From Rubrivirga sp046845755 (GTDB taxonomy: Bacteria > Bacteroidota > Rhodothermia > Rhodothermales > Rubricoccaceae): 64,000 nucleotides of DNA. Below are positions 1 through 7,344 of the stretch, piece after piece. Every line of letters begins with the position of its first letter. The stretch's first letter is position 1. Position numbers and translations under genes: made by a program. The stretch is taken from positions 3,782,001-3,846,000 of the forward strand of contig NZ_CP177357.1 in assembly GCF_046845755.1 (NCBI RefSeq), in the 5' to 3' direction. Below the pieces are notes generated by a model. The model was not told the origin of the DNA. It ran no database searches and saw only the letters and a program-made list of their open reading frames with translations.

Positions 1-300
1 CCGCCGAACAACCGCGACCCGCTCCCCGAGGAGGTCGCCGCGCACATCCCGGTCCTGTACAAGCAGATCGCGCTCGTGCGCCCCAAGGTGCTCCTCGCGG
101 TCGGCAAGAGTGCTGGGAACGGGCTGCTCCAGAAAAAGTCGTCGCTGGCGTCGCTCCGGGGGACGTTCCACGACTTCTACGGGCTCCCGCTGCTCGTCAC
201 CTATCACCCGGCCGCGCTCCTGCGCAACCCGCAGTGGAAGCGGCCGACCTGGGAGGACGTCAAGCTCCTCCGCACCCGCTACGATCAGCTGGCCGGGTAA
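1..300 (+). CDS. uracil-DNA glycosylase family 4, C-terminal part (cut by window edge)
   Basis: Open from base 1 in frame 1 to TAA at 298-300, giving the last 99 residues. The visible part begins with PPNNRDPLPEE, which matches the 'C.PP.NR.P...E' segment of family-4/5 uracil-DNA glycosylases, and later carries LVTYHPAALLRNP, the conserved motif that holds the family's catalytic-pocket histidine. Known role of the family: excision of uracil from DNA to start base-excision repair, often with a 4Fe-4S cluster. The cluster cysteines and the N-terminal active-site motif lie outside the window, so cluster and substrate range cannot be judged. It is followed by a hairpin-forming spacer and dnaB on the same strand. 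Confidence 0.88.
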   Translation, partial: PPNNRDPLPEEVAAHIPVLYKQIALVRPKVLLAVGKSAGNGLLQKKSSLASLRGTFHDFYGLPLLVTYHPAALLRNPQWKRPTWEDVKLLRTRYDQLAG

Positions 301-301
301 T

Positions 302-370
302 GGGTGATGGGTCGAGGGTGATGGGCTCATCGCCCGGGCCCTTCGCTCATCACTCTTCACTCATCACCCC
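302..370 (+). repeat. imperfect inverted repeat of GTGATGGG / ATCACCC type between udg and dnaB
   Basis: The left arm (302-325) holds two GGGTGATGGG copies. The right arm (346-370), ending 2 nt before the dnaB ATG, holds CTCATCACT and CTCATCACCCC. The arms pair over about 24 nt if G-U pairs are allowed. Similar spacers occur at 8772-8851 and 34472-34538. It could act as a terminator for the glycosylase gene or as a structured leader for dnaB. Confidence 0.6.
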
Positions 371-372
371 CC

Positions 373-1968
373 ATGGCCGACCTCGACGACTTCCAGCAGC
401 GCCCGTTCCGCATCGACGAGGACACGCCCGGCGTGCCCATCGAGAAGATGGCCGGCGGCAAGCGGCGCCCGCTCAACGTGCTGCCGATGCAGCAGCAGGC
501 CGGCCGGATGCCGCCGCAAGCCACGGACGTCGAGCAGTCGGTCCTGGGCGCGCTCTTGATCGAGCGCGACGCGATCCCGAAGGCCATCGAGATCCTGCCC
601 GCCGACGCGTTCTACGAGCCGCGCCACCAGCGCATCTACGAGGCCGTCGAGGCGCTCTTCGAGCGCGGCAACCCGGTCGACCTCATCACGCTCACCGAGG
701 AGCTCAAGCGGCGCGGCGACTACGACGGCATCGGCGGCTACTACCTGACGGAGCTGACCACGCGCGTGGCCTCGGCGGCCAACATCGAGTACCACGCCCG
801 CATCATCGCCGAGAAGAGCCTGCTCCGCAAGCTGATCACGACGATGACCGGCGTTGTCGGCCAGGCCTTCGACCCGACGACCGACGCCTTCGACCTGCTC
901 GACAACGCCGAGCGCGAGATCTTCCAGATCTCGGAGTCCCAGCTCCGCAAGGGCGCCGTCGACATGAACTCGGTCGTCCACGCGACGATGCAGCACCTCG
1001 AGTCCATCCACGGGCGCGAGGGCGGCATCACGGGCGTGCCCTCCGGCTTCACCGCGCTCGACGCGATGACGGGCGGGTGGCAAAAGTCGGACATGGTGAT
1101 CGTGGCGGCGCGGCCGTCCATGGGCAAGACCGCCTTCAGCCTGGCGCTCACGCGCAACGCCGCGCTGCACCCCGAGAAACCCGTCGGCGTCGCCTATTTC
1201 TCGCTCGAGATGAGCGCGCAGCAGTTGGCGCAGCGCCTGCTGACCTCCGAGGCCCGCGTCGACGCCCAGCGCGCCCGAACGGGGCGCCTCCACGACGACG
1301 ACTGGCCCAAGCTGGCGCGCGCCGCCGGCCGCCTGTCGGCCGCCAACATCTTTATCGACGACACGGCCGGGCTGGGCATCCTGGAGCTCCGCGCCAAGTG
1401 CCGGCGCCTCAAGGCCGAGCACGACATCGGCCTGATCATCGTCGACTACCTCCAGCTCATGCACGGCACGTCCCAGACGGCCGGCAACCGCGAGCAGGAG
1501 ATCGCCCAGATCTCGCGCTCGCTCAAGGGGCTCGCCAAGGAGCTCGACGTGCCCGTGATCGCGCTCGCGCAGCTGTCGCGCGCGGTCGAGACGCGCGGCG
1601 GCGACAAGCGGCCCCAGCTGAGCGACTTGCGCGAGTCCGGCTCCATCGAGCAGGACGCGGATGTGGTCATGTTTATCTACCGCGCCGAGCGCTACGGGAT
1701 CACCGTCGACGAGAGCGGCAACTCGACCGAGGGGCTCGGCGAGCTCCTGATCGGCAAGCAGCGAAACGGCCCGATCGGCGACGTCAAGGTGGCCTTCGTC
1801 ACCCAGTACGCGCGCTTCGAGAACCTCACGAGCTACGCCACGGCCGACCCCGCGGGCGGCGGCTACGACGAGTACCCGGCGCTCGACGGCCCGCCCGCCC
1901 AGCTCGGCGGCGGCTACGACGCGGGCTCGCCCCCGCTCCCGCCCCCGGCGACGGACGCGCCGTTCTAG
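373..1968 (+). CDS. dnaB: replicative DNA helicase DnaB
   Basis: 531 residues, close to the usual DnaB length with a roughly 40-residue N-terminal extension. The N-terminal domain (about residues 45-150) begins PQATDVEQSVLGALL, typical of the DnaB collar that contacts primase. The RecA-like motor follows a linker: Walker A ARPSMGKTAFS near residue 247, SLEMSAQQLAQRL, Walker B IIVDYLQLM, and the ALAQLSRAVE and DLRESGSIEQDAD motifs. No intein is present. The ring hexamer unwinds DNA at the replication fork. The ATG at 373 directly follows a hairpin and pyrimidine tract and has no Shine-Dalgarno sequence. The next gene starts one base after its stop, so the two are probably co-transcribed. Confidence 0.97.
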   Translation: MADLDDFQQRPFRIDEDTPGVPIEKMAGGKRRPLNVLPMQQQAGRMPPQATDVEQSVLGALLIERDAIPKAIEILPADAFYEPRHQRIYEAVEALFERGNPVDLITLTEELKRRGDYDGIGGYYLTELTTRVASAANIEYHARIIAEKSLLRKLITTMTGVVGQAFDPTTDAFDLLDNAEREIFQISESQLRKGAVDMNSVVHATMQHLESIHGREGGITGVPSGFTALDAMTGGWQKSDMVIVAARPSMGKTAFSLALTRNAALHPEKPVGVAYFSLEMSAQQLAQRLLTSEARVDAQRARTGRLHDDDWPKLARAAGRLSAANIFIDDTAGLGILELRAKCRRLKAEHDIGLIIVDYLQLMHGTSQTAGNREQEIAQISRSLKGLAKELDVPVIALAQLSRAVETRGGDKRPQLSDLRESGSIEQDADVVMFIYRAERYGITVDESGNSTEGLGELLIGKQRNGPIGDVKVAFVTQYARFENLTSYATADPAGGGYDEYPALDGPPAQLGGGYDAGSPPLPPPATDAPF

Positions 1969-1969
1969 C

Positions 1970-2455
1970 GTGGCGGACCCCATCCACCCGGGCGTCCGCG
2001 TCGGTCACGTCCATCTGAAAGTGGCCGACCTCGACCGGGCGCTCGCGTTCTATCGCGACGTGCTTGGCTTTGAGGTGACCCAGCGGTTGGGCGACCAAGC
2101 GGCGTTCCTGAGCGCGGGCGGGTACCACCACCACGTCGGGCTCAACACGTGGGAGAGCCGGGGCGGGAGCCCGCCCGCGCCGGGCACGACGGGCCTGTAC
2201 CACGTCGCCTTCCTCTACCCCGACCGCGCCGCGCTGGCGGACGCGCTCCGCCGCGTGCTCGCCGCCGGCCTCCGCCTCGACGGCGCCGCCGACCACGGCG
2301 TGAGCGAGGCGCTGTACCTCCGCGACCCCGACGGGAACGGCGTCGAGCTGTACCGCGACCGCCCCGAGGCCGAGTGGCCGCGCCAGCCCGACGGATCGCT
2401 GGCGATGACGACGCGCGCCCTCGACCTCGACGCGCTGCTGGCGGACGTGGGCTGA
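1970..2455 (+). CDS. VOC-family metalloenzyme, catechol-2,3-dioxygenase/glyoxalase type
   Basis: 161 residues from a GTG one base after the dnaB stop. The motifs are those of the small CatE-like branch of the vicinal-oxygen-chelate superfamily: GHVHLKVADLDRALAFY with the first metal histidine, FLSAGGYHHHVGLNTW, TGLYHVAFLYP with a further histidine, and the closing ALYLRDPDGNGVELY with the metal-binding glutamate. The family binds Fe(II), Mn(II) or another divalent metal and includes ring-cleavage dioxygenases and lyases; the substrate cannot be read from sequence. There is no signal peptide, so it is cytoplasmic. The link to dnaB appears positional rather than functional. Confidence 0.85.
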   Translation: MADPIHPGVRVGHVHLKVADLDRALAFYRDVLGFEVTQRLGDQAAFLSAGGYHHHVGLNTWESRGGSPPAPGTTGLYHVAFLYPDRAALADALRRVLAAGLRLDGAADHGVSEALYLRDPDGNGVELYRDRPEAEWPRQPDGSLAMTTRALDLDALLADVG

Positions 2456-2560
2456 GTCAGGGGGCGCCTTGGAGGGGGATCCGAGAACGCCGGACGGTGC
2501 GGCAGCCGGGGACATCGCTGGGCGTGCGGCGGTTAGAAATGACCCTCCTCTCCCTCTCTG

Positions 2561-3688
2561 ATGAAACTCCTCTTTCCCGCCCTTCTCGCCCTCTCTCTTG
2601 CGGGCTGCATGTCGACGAGTCCGTCGATGAGCTCGGTGCCGGCGCCCGACGCGACGGTCGGCCCCCGCATCGCCACGACGAACCCGATGGACATCCAGCC
2701 CTCGATGAGCCCGCCCGCGTGGGCGCCGACCATCGACCCCCAGATGCTGGCCGTCATCGAGCGGCTCGGCGCCTACGAGCAGCCGGCGTTCACGTCGCTC
2801 ACGCCGTTCCAGGTCCGCAACGCCAAGCTCCCGGCCGAGGCCGTCGCCTCGCTCCTGATGCGGACCGGCCTCCCGCCGACGCCCCCCGCGGTCGACATCG
2901 CGCACATGAAGCTGCCCGTGAGCACGGCCGACGGCGTCCTGGTCCGGACCTACACGCCGGTCGGCGCGACGGGCCCGCTCCCCGTCATCGTCTACTACCA
3001 CGGCGGCGGCTGGGTGATCGCCGACCTCGAGACGTATGAGCCGTCGGCGCTAGCGCTGGCGCAGAAGACGAACGCCGTCGTCGTGTCGGTCGCGTACCGG
3101 CAGGCCCCGGAGCACATCTACCCGGCGGCACACGAGGACTCGTACGCGGCGTACGACTGGGTCACCAAGAACGCCGCCCAGATCGGCGGCGACCCCGCCC
3201 GGATCGCGACGGTCGGCGAGAGCGCCGGCGGCAACCTCGCCGTGGCCGTCGCGCTGATGGCGCGCGCGCGCGGCGGCCGGATGCCCGACGCGATCGTGTC
3301 GGTGTACCCCATCGCCGACGGCGACATCGACTCGCCGAGCTACCGCCAGTACGCGAACGCCGCCCCGCTCAGCCGCGGGTTCATGGAGTGGTTCTTCAAC
3401 TACGCCACGCCCGACTGGCAGACGCAGACCTACGAGTACGTCGACTTGCTCGACGACGACTACGCCGGTTTCCCCCCGACGACCATCTTGAACGCCGAGA
3501 TCGACCCGCTCCAGTCCGAGGGCGGCGAGCTCGCCGACGTCATGCGGGGCGACGGCGTCGACGTGATGCGCGAGGTGTACCCCGGCGTCACCCACGAGTT
3601 TTTCGGGATGGCCGCCGTGCTCGAGCAGGCCGTCGCCGCCCAGGGCGTCGCCGTCCGGCGCCTCAAGGAGGCGTTTGGGACCCGCTAG
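2561..3688 (+). CDS. alpha/beta-hydrolase esterase, hormone-sensitive-lipase family, lipoprotein
   Basis: 375 residues. A lipoprotein signal peptide ends in the lipobox LSLAGC, so the enzyme should be tethered in the envelope. The catalytic domain has the oxyanion-hole motif YYHGGGW near residue 147, the nucleophile elbow GESAGG near 220, an acid in NAEIDPLQ near 310 and the histidine in GVTHEFF near 343. That complete set defines the HSL/acetyl-hydrolase (type IV) esterases, which act on short- to medium-chain esters. It stands alone, followed by a strong GC hairpin. The ATG follows a pyrimidine run without a Shine-Dalgarno motif. The natural substrate is unknown. Confidence 0.92.
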   Translation: MKLLFPALLALSLAGCMSTSPSMSSVPAPDATVGPRIATTNPMDIQPSMSPPAWAPTIDPQMLAVIERLGAYEQPAFTSLTPFQVRNAKLPAEAVASLLMRTGLPPTPPAVDIAHMKLPVSTADGVLVRTYTPVGATGPLPVIVYYHGGGWVIADLETYEPSALALAQKTNAVVVSVAYRQAPEHIYPAAHEDSYAAYDWVTKNAAQIGGDPARIATVGESAGGNLAVAVALMARARGGRMPDAIVSVYPIADGDIDSPSYRQYANAAPLSRGFMEWFFNYATPDWQTQTYEYVDLLDDDYAGFPPTTILNAEIDPLQSEGGELADVMRGDGVDVMREVYPGVTHEFFGMAAVLEQAVAAQGVAVRRLKEAFGTR

Positions 3689-3711
3689 CTCCGACTCCGT
3701 CTCGATCGACG

Positions 3712-3743
3712 CGCGCCCCCGGTGGACCTCCGCCGGGGGCGCG
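3712..3743 (+). terminator. candidate terminator hairpin after the esterase gene
   Basis: An 11-bp perfect stem, CGCGCCCCCGG (3712-3722) with CCGGGGGCGCG (3733-3743), around a 10-nt loop, 24 nt after the stop codon. No T tract follows, so it may be only a processing or 3'-protecting structure. Confidence 0.55.
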
Positions 3744-3760
3744 GTGCGTCTGGGTGCGGC

Positions 3761-3770
3761 TACCTTTCGG
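3761..3770 (+). promoter_or_regulatory. TACCTTTCGG promoter-like box upstream of bioY
   Basis: TACCTTTCGG lies 19 nt before the bioY ATG. The identical decamer lies 23 nt before purL (17465-17474). It resembles the Bacteroidota -7 element TAnnTTTG. No convincing -33 TTG partner is seen. Confidence 0.4.
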
Positions 3771-3789
3771 CTCCCCTCCCGACTGACCG

Positions 3790-4377
3790 ATGCCCCGGAC
3801 CGCCACGCTCACCGCCCGCCGTCCTTTTTTCGCCGAGTTGCTCCAGCGCTCCGACGCCCGCGTGGGCGTGCAGGTCGCCGGCATCGTCGGGTTCGCCGTG
3901 CTGGCCGCTCTTGGCGCCGAGGCGCGGATCTGGCTGTGGGAGGTCCCCATCACGCTACAGACCGTCGCCGTCTACGGCGCCGGGCTCGTGCTCGGCGGCC
4001 GCAACGGGCTCCTGGCGATGGCGCTGTACCTCGCCGCCGGGCTCATGCTGCCCGTCTTCGCCGGCGACGCCTACGGCCTGGGCTACCTGACGACCTCCGC
4101 CTCGGCGGGCTACCTGCTGGCGTATCCGCTCGTCGCGCTTCTCGTTGGCCGCCTGACCGACGACAAGCGCGGCTTCTGGACGTCGGCGCTCGCGATGACC
4201 GCCGGCGCCGTGCTGCTGTTCACCGTCGGCGTGATCTGGCTGCACGTCGCGGCGGCGCACGCCACGTGGGCCGAGTCCATCGTCAAGGGCGCGCTGCTGT
4301 TTATCGGCTGGGACCTCGCCAAGGTCTGGCTGGTCGCGGGCGGCTACGCCGGGCTCCGCAAGATCACCGGCGCGTGA
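3790..4377 (+). CDS. bioY: biotin transporter substrate-binding component BioY
   Basis: 195 residues, with about six hydrophobic helices. Typical BioY stretches are VPITLQTVAVYGAGLVLG, NGLLAMALYLAAGLMLPVFA and TTSASAGYLLAYPLVALLVG. BioY is the S component of ECF-type vitamin importers and takes up biotin across the inner membrane, alone or with BioM/BioN. No ATPase or T component is encoded nearby, so it must work alone or with a module elsewhere. No bio genes are linked, although a biotin-dependent carboxylase subunit is encoded at 30919. Its stop overlaps the GTG of the zinc-finger gene (GTGA), implying translational coupling. Confidence 0.94.
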   Translation: MPRTATLTARRPFFAELLQRSDARVGVQVAGIVGFAVLAALGAEARIWLWEVPITLQTVAVYGAGLVLGGRNGLLAMALYLAAGLMLPVFAGDAYGLGYLTTSASAGYLLAYPLVALLVGRLTDDKRGFWTSALAMTAGAVLLFTVGVIWLHVAAAHATWAESIVKGALLFIGWDLAKVWLVAGGYAGLRKITGA

Positions 4378-4739
4378 GCCGGCGCACGACGCGGGCGCCC
4401 GAGACAGACGCCCGCTTTGCCGTCCCGCTCCGAGGTGTCTCCGTCGACGCCGAGACGCGGTGCGCGCACTACGACGGGGCGACGGATCGCGTCGCCTTGC
4501 GCTTCGGGTGCTGCGGCGTCTTTTATCCGTGCCATCGCTGCCACGACGAGACCGCCGGCCACCCGCCCGCCCCGTGGCTTCGCGCCCGGTTCGACGAACC
4601 CTCGACGCTGTGCGGCGCGTGCCGCACGACGATGACGGCGCCCGTGTACCTCGCCGCAGACGACGCCTGCCCGGCGTGTGGCGCGGCCTTCAACCCCGGC
4701 TGCGCCGCGCACCACGACCTCTACATCGAGCCCGGCTGA
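4374..4739 (+). CDS. CHY-type zinc-finger protein
   Basis: 121 residues from a GTG overlapping the bioY stop by 4 nt. It has the CHY-finger pattern of paired Cys/His ligands: RCAHY, FGCCGVFYPCHRCHDE, then LCGACRTTM, ACPACGAAFNPGCAAHH. In eukaryotes this finger occurs in RCHY1/Pirh2. Stand-alone bacterial versions are common and uncharacterised; yeast Hot13, a related protein, acts in mitochondrial thiol-dependent assembly. The residues can bind several zinc ions. The 3' end overlaps the convergent Nif3-like gene by 19 nt. A role with BioY is not indicated beyond the overlap. Confidence 0.85.
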   Translation: MSRRTTRAPETDARFAVPLRGVSVDAETRCAHYDGATDRVALRFGCCGVFYPCHRCHDETAGHPPAPWLRARFDEPSTLCGACRTTMTAPVYLAADDACPACGAAFNPGCAAHHDLYIEPG

Positions 4740-5440
4740 CGCGGCGGCAGGTCGACCTCGACGATCTCGATTGCGGGCCACCGCTGGCGCACGAGCGCCC
4801 TGAGGTAGCGCAGCCCCCACGCCTCGGCGCGGTCCTGCCCGACCGCCCGCACGCCGATGCCCGCCGCCGCGACGGCCGCCAGCCCCGGCTTGCGGATCTG
4901 CCCGGTGAGGTACAGCCCGACACCGCGCGCCGCGGCTTCCTCGACGAGCTCCGCCGTCATCGCGTTCGCGAGTGCGACAGCCCCCGTTTGGGGAATCTCG
5001 CCGGCGCGGTCTTCGATGCCCCCGAATGCCGCCTCGATCCGCGCTGCGACCGTCTCCAGCGGCGCGTCCGTCCGGCACACGAGCCCGATGGGCGCGCCGT
5101 CGCGGCGGAGCGGCTCATCGTCGGGGATGAGGCCGAGGGCGTCGGCGAGCGCCGGGTTGAGGCCGGTCGTCAGGCGGTCGTCTAGGGCACGGTGTGCGGC
5201 GAGCACGCCGACCCCGTCAGGCAGGCGCGCGGGCCACAGGCCGAACGGGCGGTGGACGAGCACGGCGTCCACGTCCTCGGCCCATGCGTACGGCGGGCGC
5301 CCGGCCTCCAGCGCCAGCCCCAGCCGCCGCACGGGGCGATCGGACGCCAGCCACACGCCGGTCGGGTCGCCCTCGGCAGCGTAGCGCTCGGCGTCGAGCG
5401 CAGGCGCCAGTACGGCGGCGATGTCGTGGACAGTCGGCAT
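4721..5440 (-). CDS. Nif3-like dinuclear metal centre protein
   Basis: 239 residues; the ATG at 5440 was chosen because homology begins at MPTVHDIAAVLAPAL. The family (NIF3/YbgI, sometimes labelled GTP cyclohydrolase 1 type 2) forms toroidal hexamers with a two-metal site per subunit. Recognisable parts are VDAVLVHRPFGLWP, in the place of the family's first metal histidines, and the closing VGLYLTGQIRKPGLAAVAAAG with VRAVGQDRAEAWGL. In many homologues the first motif has two histidines in a row and the last has another; here they are VHRP and VGQD, so the metal site looks altered. The biochemical role of the family is unsettled. It lies divergent from tsaE with 69 nt between starts. Confidence 0.72.
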   Translation of the reverse strand: MPTVHDIAAVLAPALDAERYAAEGDPTGVWLASDRPVRRLGLALEAGRPPYAWAEDVDAVLVHRPFGLWPARLPDGVGVLAAHRALDDRLTTGLNPALADALGLIPDDEPLRRDGAPIGLVCRTDAPLETVAARIEAAFGGIEDRAGEIPQTGAVALANAMTAELVEEAAARGVGLYLTGQIRKPGLAAVAAAGIGVRAVGQDRAEAWGLRYLRALVRQRWPAIEIVEVDLPPRQPGSM

Positions 5441-5509
5441 GGGCTGTGGACGCGGCGCGGCGGAGGCGGGTCCGCTGAACCGGGGCGCCGCGCCGGGCGT
5501 TCGGGCGCC

Positions 5510-5947
5510 GTGGACCTGTCCGACCTCCTGCCCGCCGACACCGCCAGCGCCGAGGCCACGCGCGCGCTCGGCCGCCAGCTTGCGGCCCGCCTCGAACCGG
5601 GCGACGTGCTCGCACTCCAGGGCGACCTCGGCGCCGGCAAGACGCACCTTGCCCAGGGCGTCGCCGACGGGCTTGGGCTCGACGGCGGCGCGGTCACCTC
5701 GCCGACGTTCGCGCTCGTCCAGGAGCACGGCGGCGGCGCGCTCCTGCACCTCGACCTCTATCGCTTGGACTCGCCCGACGAAGCCGCGACGCTCGGCCTC
5801 GACGAGTTGCTCGACGGCGACGCCATCGCGCTTGTCGAGTGGCCCGACCGCGCGCCCGGCTGGCTCCCCGCCCGCACCGTCTGGCTCCGCCTGAGCCACC
5901 TCGGCGGCGACGGCCGGCGCATCGAGCACGTGCCGTCAGGCCCGTGA
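5510..5947 (+). CDS. tsaE: tRNA threonylcarbamoyladenosine biosynthesis ATPase TsaE
   Basis: 145 residues from GTG 5510, the start nearest the family's N-terminus. Walker A is LQGDLGAGKTHLAQG, followed by TSPTFALVQEH and LLHLDLYRL, and near the end IALVEWPDRAPGWLP. TsaE is the P-loop ATPase that works with TsaB and TsaD to place the threonylcarbamoyl group on A37 of ANN-reading tRNAs. TsaB and TsaD are not in the window. The stop codon overlaps the folC GTG (GTGA), so the two genes are translationally coupled. Confidence 0.94.
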   Translation: MDLSDLLPADTASAEATRALGRQLAARLEPGDVLALQGDLGAGKTHLAQGVADGLGLDGGAVTSPTFALVQEHGGGALLHLDLYRLDSPDEAATLGLDELLDGDAIALVEWPDRAPGWLPARTVWLRLSHLGGDGRRIEHVPSGP

Positions 5948-7221
5948 CCGCCGAGCAGCGCCTGCTCGCCCTGCCCCGGTTCGCGCACGAGACGGCGGCC
6001 TACAAGCCCGGCCTGGAGCGGACCGCCGCGCTCCTGGCCGCGCTCGGCGACCCCCATCGGGCGTTCCGGACCATCCACGTCGCCGGGACAAACGGCAAGG
6101 GCTCGACGGCCTCCCTCGCGGCGTCCATCGCCGATGCGGCTGGGCTGGTGGTCGGGCTCCACACCTCGCCGCACCTGCTGTCCGTCCGCGAGCGGATGCG
6201 CGTCGGCGGCGTGCCCGCCCCGCCCGAATGGCTGGACGCGGCCGTCGACCGGCTGGCGCCCGTGCTCGACGAGATCGGGCCCAGCTTTTTCGAGGCGACC
6301 GTTGCCCTGTCGCTGCTGTCCTTCGCCGAACGCGACGTCGACTTGGCCGTCGTCGAGGTCGGGCTGGGGGGGCGGCTCGACGCGACGAACCTGGTGGAGC
6401 CGGCTGTCAGCGTCGTCACTCACGTTGGGCTCGACCACACGGATCTGCTGGGCGAGACGGTCGCCGAGATCGGGCGCGAAAAGGCGGGGATCGCGCGGGT
6501 GGGCGTCCCGCTGCTCCACGCCGTCGCGGGGCCGGCCGCGCAGGCGGTCGAGGCCGAAGCGGAACGGCGGGGGGCGGCGGTCGAGGCTGTTCGCGAGATG
6601 TGCGCTGCCGAGGTCGTCGAGGCGTCGCCGCTCCGTCTCCGGCTCGCGACGCCCGTCGCCGACTATGGGGCGCTGGCGGTCGGGCTGCCTGGGGCGCACC
6701 AGGCCTGGAACGCGGCCCTCGCGGTGCGCGCCGCCGAATTCGCGGTGCCCGGTCTCGGCGCCGATGCCGTGCGGTCCGGTCTGGCGGAGGTCGTCGCCCG
6801 GTCCGGTCTGCGCGGGCGGGGTGAGGCGCTGGCGGACGGCCGGATCGTGCTCGACGTGGCGCACAACGCCGACGGCTGGCGAGCGGCGCTGTCGGCGCTC
6901 TCGGTCCCGCCGGGCGGGCGGCTGTGGGCGCTCGTGGGCGTGATGGCCGACAAAGACGCCGGCGCCCTCGCCGACGCCCTCGCTCATGCCGGCGCGCGCG
7001 CCCTCGCCGTCGGGCTCGCCAACGACCGCGCCCTGCCCGCCGAGGCGCTGGCGGCCGTGCTCGACGGGCGGGGCGTCCCGGCCGTCGTGGTCGCCGACGC
7101 GCACGCGGCGCTAGCCGCCTTCGCCGCCTCCGCCGGGCCCGACGACCGGATGCTCGTCACGGGCTCCCATATCACCGTTGCGGAGGCGCTGGCGCGAACC
7201 CCGTCACAGCACGGGGGTTAG
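5944..7221 (+). CDS. folC: bifunctional dihydrofolate/folylpolyglutamate synthase FolC
   Basis: 425 residues from a GTG overlapping the tsaE stop by 4 nt. It has the Mur-ligase-type ATP site HVAGTNGKGSTASL, then LHTSPHLLSVRERMRV, the metal/substrate segment VVEVGLGGRLDATN, THVGLDHTDLLG with IGREKAGI (the conserved lysine that is carbamylated in Mur-type ligases), and the C-terminal domain motif LDVAHNADGW. The enzyme adds glutamate to dihydropteroate and then extends the polyglutamate tail of folates. Length is normal. It ends about 120 nt before the Rho-like gene, with a pyrimidine-rich spacer between. Confidence 0.95.
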   Translation: MTAEQRLLALPRFAHETAAYKPGLERTAALLAALGDPHRAFRTIHVAGTNGKGSTASLAASIADAAGLVVGLHTSPHLLSVRERMRVGGVPAPPEWLDAAVDRLAPVLDEIGPSFFEATVALSLLSFAERDVDLAVVEVGLGGRLDATNLVEPAVSVVTHVGLDHTDLLGETVAEIGREKAGIARVGVPLLHAVAGPAAQAVEAEAERRGAAVEAVREMCAAEVVEASPLRLRLATPVADYGALAVGLPGAHQAWNAALAVRAAEFAVPGLGADAVRSGLAEVVARSGLRGRGEALADGRIVLDVAHNADGWRAALSALSVPPGGRLWALVGVMADKDAGALADALAHAGARALAVGLANDRALPAEALAAVLDGRGVPAVVVADAHAALAAFAASAGPDDRMLVTGSHITVAEALARTPSQHGG

Positions 7222-7344
7222 ACCCTTCGCGCCGGTCTGTGCTGCGGCGTCACCTCTCGGATTTTTGGCTGGTTCCGCCCTTCTTGGCCAGCCCGCTCGT
7301 CTCCCGCCCGTCCCGCCCACCCGCGTGGGACGGCCCTCCCTCTC

